NCBI GenBank assembly: GCA_024405335.1
Contig: JAKSOX010000035.1
Span: forward strand, 1-13,194
Reading direction: 5' to 3'
Length of the DNA stretch: 13,194 nucleotides
From: Kiritimatiellia bacterium
Lineage (GTDB): Bacteria > Verrucomicrobiota > Kiritimatiellia > RFP12 > UBA1067
How positions within the stretch are numbered: position 1 is the first letter of the stretch; the number at the start of each line of letters is the position of its first letter. Position numbers and translations under genes: made by a program. Positions 8,056 to 13,194 of the stretch are shown one piece after another. The notes under the pieces are model-generated. The model did not search any database. It was not told where the DNA came from and saw only the letters and a program-made list of their open reading frames with translations.

Positions 8056-9719
8056 CGCTTGTCCTTGATCAACCGCGACAGCAACTCCGCCGTGAACGCC
8101 TTGCGGCCCTTGGCGTTCAGCATCAGGGAATTCGCGTAGAAGGAGTCGGCGCGGAAAATCGGCTCCTTGAGCAGATTGTGGAAGGCGACTTCGCCCTTCG
8201 GATCGACCCGTTTGACGAAATCGAGCACGTAGTGCCGCGTGAACGCGTCCGTCCACATCGCGTCGTAGTGCCGGGAGCACGGCGGCAGCACCAGCACGGG
8301 CTTAAGCCCTTCCGCCTTGCACCAGGCGAGCGCTTCCGAGAACAGCTCCGCCACCGTCTCGAACGACTCGCGGTTGTCGGGCGTCAGCGGCGCGTCGAAA
8401 TCCTCGAAGGCGAATTCGCGCTTCCAACCGCGCATGAACCCTTCGGCGGAAGCGCGCATCTTTTCGGCCGGCGGCGGCGCGTCGATGGCGAGGTCCGGAT
8501 CGTCCGGCAGCTTCTCCACGCCGCCGATCAGCTCGAGCCAGCGGGCGAAACGCAGCCCGCGCTGCGGCGTCCAGTATTCCGTTTCGCCGCCCGGCAGGAT
8601 TCCGTAGTACTTGCAGAACTGGTCCGGATCCTTGTAGTGCGTCAGCACGGAGGAAAACGGGCACAGCGGGAACACCACGGTCGCGCCCGGGTTGAGCGCC
8701 GCGCGAAAACGCTTGAGCAGCTTGAAGTCGGAAGCGAGCGCCTGCGGACCCGTCGCCAGGTTGAGGCCTTTCACGCCGCACGCGTCCCAGTCGAAGCCGT
8801 ACTTGCCGGTGGAAGAGCCCACGTTCACGAAATCGAACTTTTCGCCCCGCTCCATGCGCTTCAGCGCCGCGTGCAGCCGCTTCGCGTCCCGCACCATCCA
8901 CGCGGGCGGCGCCAACGGCGTGCGGAAGCTTTCGATCCACGCCGCCATCTTCTTCGCCGCCGCGGGATTCGGCGCGGAAAGGAGGTCCTCGGCGAATCCG
9001 TTCGCGATGCACCGCGCGAGGTCGGCGGGGGACTTCTTCGACGCGCGCACTTCGCGCGTTTTCTCCGGATTGCCCACGCCCGCCGCGGGGAAGTTCCATT
9101 CCATGCCGTCCGATCCGCCCTCGGGGTGGCAGCTGCCGCAGCTCTGCCACTGCTGGAAGCAGAGCCGCGCGTCGTGCCACAGCAACCGCCCCTCGTCCAC
9201 GCCGGGATCGTCCTGCAGATAGCTTTTCACCACCGCCTTGCCGTTTTCCAGCGCCACGCCGCGCGGACCCTGCTTGAGCGTCTTCACGCGCGTGCGGATG
9301 CCCTGCATGAACGTGAGGTCCGTGGAAAGGTCCTCGTTCATGCGCTCGAAAAGGCGCGCCTCGAAACCGGCGCGGTCGATGAGCGAAATTTCCGAAGAGC
9401 CGAAATGCGTCACCGCGATCGTCTTCTCGTCGGCGGCGACGCCCCAGGGTTCGGCCGCGCCGAGTTCCGGGTCGTCCAGCAGCACCGTGGTCATGTAGCG
9501 TCCCGTCTTGCCGTCGAACACGGAAAGCGCGCCGTCGTGCACCCAGCCGCGGTCGAGCTGCGTGACGGGCAGCCAGTTTCGTCCGATCGAGTGCGCCAGG
9601 AACGCGTACTTGCCGTCCGGCGTGACGCAGCTGTCGTGCACCAGCTTGGAGCCGCGCGGCAACGCGCCCGTCTGGACCGAAAACGCCGCCGTCGCGGCCA
9701 GCATCAGCGCGCAAATCAC
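8052..9719 (-). CDS. Reduced beta-propeller/heme-c protein fused to an SGNH-like domain
   Basis: The product has 555 residues in two parts. Part one (about 20-275) matches exported YVTN-type propeller/cytochrome proteins: VTPDGKYAFLAHSIGRNWLP (32-51), QLDRGWVHDGALSVFD (54-69), LLDDPELGAAEPWGVA (80-95), a heme-c CGSCH motif (194-198), then GSDGMEWNF and GVGNPEKT. Only about two propeller blades are present, and the second C-terminal heme domain common in relatives is absent. Part two (about 276-555) looks like an SGNH/DltD-like domain: ALKRMERGEKFDFVNVGSST (285-304, nucleophile candidate Ser302 or Ser303), GLNLATGPQAL and YANSLMLNAKG (528-538), where the usual D-x-x-H-L reads N-x-x-M-L. The GTG at 9719 overlaps the GH78 stop as GTGA, with AAGGGA about 8 bases upstream. 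The leader (MICALMLAATAAFS) lacks positive residues, so export is less certain. The substrate is unknown, and no frameshift is needed to join the parts. Confidence 0.8.
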   Translation of the reverse strand: MICALMLAATAAFSVQTGALPRGSKLVHDSCVTPDGKYAFLAHSIGRNWLPVTQLDRGWVHDGALSVFDGKTGRYMTTVLLDDPELGAAEPWGVAADEKTIAVTHFGSSEISLIDRAGFEARLFERMNEDLSTDLTFMQGIRTRVKTLKQGPRGVALENGKAVVKSYLQDDPGVDEGRLLWHDARLCFQQWQSCGSCHPEGGSDGMEWNFPAAGVGNPEKTREVRASKKSPADLARCIANGFAEDLLSAPNPAAAKKMAAWIESFRTPLAPPAWMVRDAKRLHAALKRMERGEKFDFVNVGSSTGKYGFDWDACGVKGLNLATGPQALASDFKLLKRFRAALNPGATVVFPLCPFSSVLTHYKDPDQFCKYYGILPGGETEYWTPQRGLRFARWLELIGGVEKLPDDPDLAIDAPPPAEKMRASAEGFMRGWKREFAFEDFDAPLTPDNRESFETVAELFSEALAWCKAEGLKPVLVLPPCSRHYDAMWTDAFTRHYVLDFVKRVDPKGEVAFHNLLKEPIFRADSFYANSLMLNAKGRKAFTAELLSRLIKDKR

Positions 9720-11455
9720 TTGGAAAGTCCCTTCCCCTTCACCACTTCGACTCCCTTGGGGGCCTTCACGTCGATCTTGAGGTTGCCGAGCTTGTCCTTC
9801 TCCACGCGCACCTTCACCGGCCCCTTCGCCGTGGGCAGCGCGCCTTCGGCCCAGTCGAGGTCGCCGAGGAACGGGTTCACCTCCACGCGGTCGCCGCCGT
9901 GCGCCGTGATGCGCGCGCCCAGCACGTGGTTGATCAGCCACGCCGCGGGACCGGAACTCCAGCCGTGGCAGAACGAATGCCGGTAGCCGGGATAGCAGAA
10001 CTCGCCGAAGTCGCCGTGGATGTCCTTCTTGCCGGGCGCGGGCATTTCGTCCAACCGCGTGCAGTTGTTCGTCCACGCCACGTTGAAATCCTCCCAGAAC
10101 GAGGTCGCGCCCACGTCGAGCATCGCGCCCCAGTAATCGCGCACCGTGTCGAGCGCGCGCTGGTTTTCGCCGGCGGCGCTCATCGCCTCGAGCATGTAGT
10201 AGCCGTAGAACGTGGAAACGCCCTGCATGCCGTTTTGGCCGAGCACTTCGCGGTAGGCCTCCTGCGGGTCGCGCAAACCGGAAAGCGCGAGCAGCGCGGC
10301 CGCCTGCTTGGAGCCGGCGAACGAGGGCTTGCCCTTGCGGAGCTTCGCGATGCCTTCGTCGCACGTCTTTTCCAGCGCCGTGTCGCCGAGGATGCCGGCG
10401 AGGTACTTCGCCTCCTGCAGCGTCGTGCACATCAGCCCGCACGTGCCAGTCTTGCACGCTTCGGCGTTGTGCTGCGTGGGCCAGTCGAGGAATCCGCCCC
10501 ACGTCTGCGTGCCGTCGTCCTTGATGGACTTCACGAACCGGCCGACGATCGTCTTGAGGTACGCATGGTGCTTCTTGAGGTAGCGGAAATCGGCCGAATA
10601 GAAGTACCAGTCGTGGAGGTTGCGCACCCACCACAGCGAATAGTTGGGCATGCCGTTCATCACGTGCGTCGCCGCGGGCGTGTTTTCGGCCGCGTAGTCC
10701 AGCGTGTCCGGCAGGATCCGGACGCCGCCGAACGCCGCCAGCAGCGCACGCGTTTCGGGATGCGTGTCGCCCATCCACACGAGCCGGTCGCGCTTGATGC
10801 CGTCCCACAGGTATTCCTGGCAGCACAGGTGCACGGTGCGCACCGCCGTCTCCCACACCCGGTTCACCCGCTCGTCCGAACAGCGGAACGCGCCCTCGCG
10901 CACGTACGGGCGCATGAGGGAGATGGCGCGGACGAACTGGAGCGATATCTTGCCCGTGGAAACGGCGTCGATCCGGAGGAAGCGGAAGCCGGTGTTGCCG
11001 ATTTCGCGCGAGCCGCACCACGGCAGGTCGATCACGCCGTCGCGGATGGCGTGGTCGTTGCACGCGCCCTTCTCGCCCGGCTCGACCATCGTCTCGCCCA
11101 CGGACTCGCCGAAGCGCACGCGGATGAACTTGTGGCCGGTGGGGCTGCCGCTGCCGATCTGAATGCCGCCGTGGAGCTCGCGGCCGAAGTCGACGATCAC
11201 GTAGGCGACGTCGTTCGTGGTCTTCTTCTCGAGCAGGCAGCCCGTGCCCGCGAGAAACGCGCCCTCGGGCACCTGGCCGTAGCGCGCGCCCACGAGCAAA
11301 GCCGCGTCGGCGGCGTTCGTGCACGCCACGACGCGCTGCGGCCACACGAACGTGCGCGTGCGCGGATCCGGCTGGTCCGGCAGCGGCTTGCGCGCGGCGG
11401 CCAACGCGACCCCCGCCAACAAAACGCACCCCGTCACCATCGTCGTCTTCTTCAT
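9716..11455 (-). CDS. GH78-type alpha-L-rhamnosidase, exported
   Basis: The product has 579 residues, shorter than many multi-domain GH78 enzymes. Family knowledge: GH78 enzymes are inverting alpha-L-rhamnosidases with an (alpha/alpha)6 barrel. Seen: a signal peptide (MKKTTMVTGCVLLAGVALAA); a beta-rich N-terminal part (about 35-190) with VIVDFGRELHGGIQI; the GH78 signature DGIKRDRLVWMGDTHPE (218-234); an alpha/alpha barrel (about 195-505) with WEDFN (454-458) and CHGWSSGPAAWL (496-507); and a short C-terminal beta domain (about 515-579). In Bacillus RhaB the signature has acidic residues corresponding here to Asp218, Asp223 (Glu in RhaB) and Asp230. The ATG at 11455 is chosen because GGGAGGA lies 5 bases upstream and the signal peptide starts there. 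A promoter candidate sits about 57 bases upstream. Its stop overlaps the next gene's GTG. It probably acts outside the cytoplasm on rhamnosides. Confidence 0.9.
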   Translation of the reverse strand: MKKTTMVTGCVLLAGVALAAARKPLPDQPDPRTRTFVWPQRVVACTNAADAALLVGARYGQVPEGAFLAGTGCLLEKKTTNDVAYVIVDFGRELHGGIQIGSGSPTGHKFIRVRFGESVGETMVEPGEKGACNDHAIRDGVIDLPWCGSREIGNTGFRFLRIDAVSTGKISLQFVRAISLMRPYVREGAFRCSDERVNRVWETAVRTVHLCCQEYLWDGIKRDRLVWMGDTHPETRALLAAFGGVRILPDTLDYAAENTPAATHVMNGMPNYSLWWVRNLHDWYFYSADFRYLKKHHAYLKTIVGRFVKSIKDDGTQTWGGFLDWPTQHNAEACKTGTCGLMCTTLQEAKYLAGILGDTALEKTCDEGIAKLRKGKPSFAGSKQAAALLALSGLRDPQEAYREVLGQNGMQGVSTFYGYYMLEAMSAAGENQRALDTVRDYWGAMLDVGATSFWEDFNVAWTNNCTRLDEMPAPGKKDIHGDFGEFCYPGYRHSFCHGWSSGPAAWLINHVLGARITAHGGDRVEVNPFLGDLDWAEGALPTAKGPVKVRVEKDKLGNLKIDVKAPKGVEVVKGKGLSK

Positions 11456-11460
11456 TTCCG

Positions 11461-11467
11461 TCCTCCC
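11461..11467 (-). promoter_or_regulatory. Ribosome binding site of the GH78 gene
   Basis: GGGAGGA lies 5 bases before the ATG at 11455 and decides this start over the in-frame ATG at 11506. A run of nine A (minus strand, 11469-11477) sits directly upstream and should keep the site unstructured. Confidence 0.75.
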
Positions 11468-11502
11468 GTTTTTTTTTGCTGATTCGCCAATGCGGTTCAA
11501 AA

Positions 11503-12969
11503 TCAAGTTGCATTATAACACGTCGGCGCCGGAACGGCCGACACCTGCCGCGATTCGATTTGTTCGGGCGGCGGCAGCTTGTCCGTCGACGAAACGCCCA
11601 TTTCCTTCAGATCCGCCAGCTTCTTGATGATCGATCCGCGGCCGTCCGAAAGACGCTTGATCGACTCGTTGAACGCGCCGACCGCCGTCGCCAGCCCGGC
11701 GCCGATCGCCAGGAAACCGTCCTTCTTGCCGCCGGACCCCTCCAGAAACGTCCTGAACTTCTCGACCAGGGCTTCCGCCGCTTCCTTGATCTGCAACACC
11801 TTCTTCTCCGAACGGTCGCGCGCCCAAAGTTCCGCCAGCATCCGCACCAGCGGCACGAGCCCCGACGCGTTCACGAAAACCACGTCGTTCTGCCATGCCC
11901 ACTCGCGGAGCGGGATCTTGCCGTTGGGTCCGTCCACCACGGACTTCATGGCCGTCAGGTACACTTCCTCGAACGGGACGTACATCAGCATCGTGTTCAG
12001 GACGCGCTTGTTCGTCGTGGCCGCGATTTTCTTGTGGTACTCGGCGGTTTTCATTTCCTTGACGTGTTCGACCAGGGACGCCACGATCCTGGCCAGCGCC
12101 TCCGAGTTGCCCTTGCCCCCTTCGCCGACGTGGTCCACGTACGCCGCCATCGTCGTCTTCGCGTCGATCACCAGCCACCGGTCGTTCGGCATCTTCACGA
12201 GCACGTCCGTCCGCAAGTCGGCGTGGTCCGCCCCCGGCGACGCAAACGTTTCCTGGTAGTCGTAGTCGATCGTGCGCTGAAGCCCTCCCAGCTCCAGCAC
12301 CCGCATCAGCTGCACCTCGCCCCACTGGCCCGTCACCTGCGCGTCGGACCGGATCGCCGTCGCCAATTTGTCCGCTTCGGCCGAGACGAGCTGCGTCTGG
12401 CCCACCAGCGCCTCGATGTCCTTCTTGAGCGACGCCGTCCGCGCGACGTCGGCTTCGTTGATCTTGTCCACGCGGTCCCGGAACGACTTCACCTCCTGCA
12501 GCAGGGAATCCGTGAACTTCGTGACGCCCGCGAGGCCCTCCTTCTCGAACTGCTCCCGCTTTTCCCGGAGGACGTCGTCGGACAGCGCCTTGAACTCGCT
12601 CTTCATCTGCCCCAGGAGTTCCCTGTAATGCCGCTCCATGTCTTCGACGCGCCGTTTTTCCGACTCCAGCGACGCCTTCGACTCCTTTGCCTCCGACTCC
12701 AGCCGCCGCACGTCCGCCAGGGCGGAATCCGTCCGCTGCTGCGCGGCCTGCAGCTTGCCGTTCAAATCGGCGATCTGCGAATCGTATTGCCGCGCCTGCC
12801 GGTCCAGGTCGGCCGCGTCGTCCTTCCGCAACTGCTCGTTTTCCCTGATCTTGTTTTCGAGCGCCGCTTCCGCCTGCGCTTTCTTGTGCCAAAAGAAAAA
12901 CGCCGCCGCCGCGCCCGACGCGAACGCCACGAACGACGCGCATGCAACCACCACCGTCCATTCTCCCAT
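11503..12969 (-). CDS. rmuC: RmuC family DNA recombination protein
   Basis: The product has 488 residues, the usual RmuC size. Family knowledge: RmuC limits inversions at short inverted repeats and is predicted to carry a PD-(D/E)xK nuclease-like core. Seen: an N-terminal membrane anchor (VVVACASFVAFASGAAAAFFFW, about 6-27); a long coiled coil (about 30-150); then the RmuC domain with GQWGEVQLMRVLELGGL (214-230), LRTDVLVKMPNDRWLVIDAK (252-271, where Asp255 and Asp269-x-Lys271 fit the nuclease-like motif), YVPFEEVYLTA (330-340) and NDVVFVNASGLVPLVRML (361-378). The C-terminal tail (464-488) is proline-rich and unstructured. The ATG at 12969 has AGGAGGG 6 bases upstream. It follows a small ORF by 12 bases and is probably driven by the promoter at 13165-13193. 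Its last codons carry the promoter candidate for the GH78 gene. It belongs functionally to genome maintenance, apart from the glycan genes downstream. Confidence 0.95.
   Translation of the reverse strand: MGEWTVVVACASFVAFASGAAAAFFFWHKKAQAEAALENKIRENEQLRKDDAADLDRQARQYDSQIADLNGKLQAAQQRTDSALADVRRLESEAKESKASLESEKRRVEDMERHYRELLGQMKSEFKALSDDVLREKREQFEKEGLAGVTKFTDSLLQEVKSFRDRVDKINEADVARTASLKKDIEALVGQTQLVSAEADKLATAIRSDAQVTGQWGEVQLMRVLELGGLQRTIDYDYQETFASPGADHADLRTDVLVKMPNDRWLVIDAKTTMAAYVDHVGEGGKGNSEALARIVASLVEHVKEMKTAEYHKKIAATTNKRVLNTMLMYVPFEEVYLTAMKSVVDGPNGKIPLREWAWQNDVVFVNASGLVPLVRMLAELWARDRSEKKVLQIKEAAEALVEKFRTFLEGSGGKKDGFLAIGAGLATAVGAFNESIKRLSDGRGSIIKKLADLKEMGVSSTDKLPPPEQIESRQVSAVPAPTCYNAT
11512..11520 (-). 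promoter_or_regulatory. Extended -10 promoter candidate for the GH78 gene
   Basis: The minus strand reads TGTTATAAT: a consensus TATAAT (11512-11517) preceded by TGn, within the final codons of rmuC (Tyr-Asn). Transcription would start near 11505, at the rmuC stop, leaving a leader of about 50 bases. No TTGACA-like -35 is seen at 16-18 bases, but an extended -10 can work without one. TATAAT is rare by chance in this GC-rich sequence. Confidence 0.5.
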
Positions 12970-12975
12970 TCTCCG

Positions 12976-12982
12976 CCCTCCT
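12976..12982 (-). promoter_or_regulatory. Ribosome binding site of rmuC, overlapping the small-ORF stop
   Basis: AGGAGGG lies 6 bases before the rmuC ATG. Its first A is the last base of the TGA ending the 56-codon ORF, so ribosomes terminating there would be placed on the rmuC site. Confidence 0.75.
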
Positions 12983-13152
12983 CAACGCACGAGCGCCATC
13001 ACGCCCGTCTTGGGCTGGCGCTCGTGACAACCGAAATCGATCGCGTTCCGCAGTCCGTCGCCAAGCCCGGCGAAGGACAAAAAGGCCGCCGCCGAGAGGA
13101 CGAGAAAACGCCGTCCGCCCCGCGCGCCGCCATATTTTCCGAACCATTTCAT
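12982..13152 (-). CDS. Possible 56-residue membrane or leader peptide upstream of rmuC
   Basis: This short reading frame is not recognised as any family. Seen: a basic N-terminus (MKWFGKYGGARGGRR), a hydrophobic stretch (FLVLSAAAFLSFAGLG, 16-31) that could be a signal or a single membrane segment, and a polar tail with one Cys (GCHERQPKTGVMALVR). The ATG lies only about 6 bases from the expected transcription start and has no Shine-Dalgarno site, so it would be translated as a near-leaderless message. Its TGA overlaps the rmuC ribosome binding site, with 12 bases between stop and rmuC ATG. Positive residues before a hydrophobic core and the fit between promoter and rmuC favour a real peptide. 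The alternative is a non-coding 5' leader of about 190 bases for rmuC. Confidence 0.45.
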   Translation of the reverse strand: MKWFGKYGGARGGRRFLVLSAAAFLSFAGLGDGLRNAIDFGCHERQPKTGVMALVR

Positions 13153-13164
13153 ACAATGTTAAGC

Positions 13165-13193
13165 ATTATACCACCTTTCCCCGCGCCAATCAA
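13165..13193 (-). promoter_or_regulatory. Sigma-70-type promoter for the small ORF and rmuC
   Basis: The minus strand carries TTGATT (13188-13193), a 17-base spacer ending in TGG, and a consensus TATAAT (13165-13170). The -35 matches TTGACA at four of six bases and the -10 is a perfect extended form. Transcription should start near 13158, about 6 bases before the small ORF's ATG and about 190 bases before rmuC. The surrounding sequence is locally AT-rich. Confidence 0.65.
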
Positions 13194-13194
13194 G

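Noticed and set aside
9720..11513. Upstream extension of the heme/SGNH frame through the GH78 gene
   Set aside because: This part is an Arg/His-rich shadow of GH78. The GTG at 9719 with a purine-rich site upstream explains the gene start.
11513..13156. 547-codon minus-strand open frame across rmuC
   Set aside because: Its composition is Arg/Gly-rich without domains, and it is out of frame with the well-supported RmuC protein.
1..13194. CRISPR arrays, tRNA or rRNA genes, insertion sequences, phage or defence genes
   Set aside because: No repeat-spacer pattern, tRNA-like end or transposase-like protein was seen on either strand, and nearly all sequence is accounted for by the listed genes.

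Overview
The window is GC-rich and almost fully coding. All supported genes lie on the minus strand, so they are read from the right end of the window to the left. In transcription order they are: a possible 56-residue membrane/leader peptide, rmuC, a GH78-type alpha-L-rhamnosidase, a heme-c/SGNH-like fusion protein, an LpxL/HtrB-type acyltransferase, a Tat-exported lipoprotein of the Gfo/Idh/MocA family, proA, an alanine-rich coiled-coil protein, a GH106-type rhamnosidase, and a glycerophosphodiester phosphodiesterase cut off by the left edge. No RNA gene, CRISPR array, insertion sequence or phage gene was seen, and there is no gene-free stretch longer than about 60 bases.

Organism: a Gram-negative bacterium, most likely of the PVC group (Verrucomicrobiota, Kiritimatiellota, Lentisphaerota or Planctomycetota). 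This is inferred from the Tat-exported Gfo/Idh lipoprotein with a QKP motif, the beta-propeller/CxxCH protein, two exported rhamnosidase families together, and a lipid A-type acyltransferase. No marker gene in the window settles the lineage.

Layout: rmuC (11503-12969) has its own strong-looking promoter near the right edge, with a near-leaderless small ORF between the two. A second TGnTATAAT element lies in the last codons of rmuC and probably starts the next unit. From 11455 down to 7072 three genes are chained by 4-base GTGA overlaps. A 58-base gap follows, then a second chain, Gfo/Idh to proA to coiled-coil (7013 to 3899), joined by GTGA and ATGA. GH106 and the phosphodiesterase follow after 25- and 40-base gaps. 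No convincing terminator interrupts the series.

Function: two exported rhamnosidases, an exported oxidoreductase-like lipoprotein, an exported or envelope heme/SGNH protein and a GDPD lipoprotein suggest work on rhamnose-containing glycans and envelope lipids. proA (proline synthesis) and the acyltransferase are cellular genes tightly coupled into this cluster. The most unusual element is the heme-c/SGNH fusion (8052-9719): its propeller is much reduced and the SGNH-like part seems to lack the catalytic histidine.
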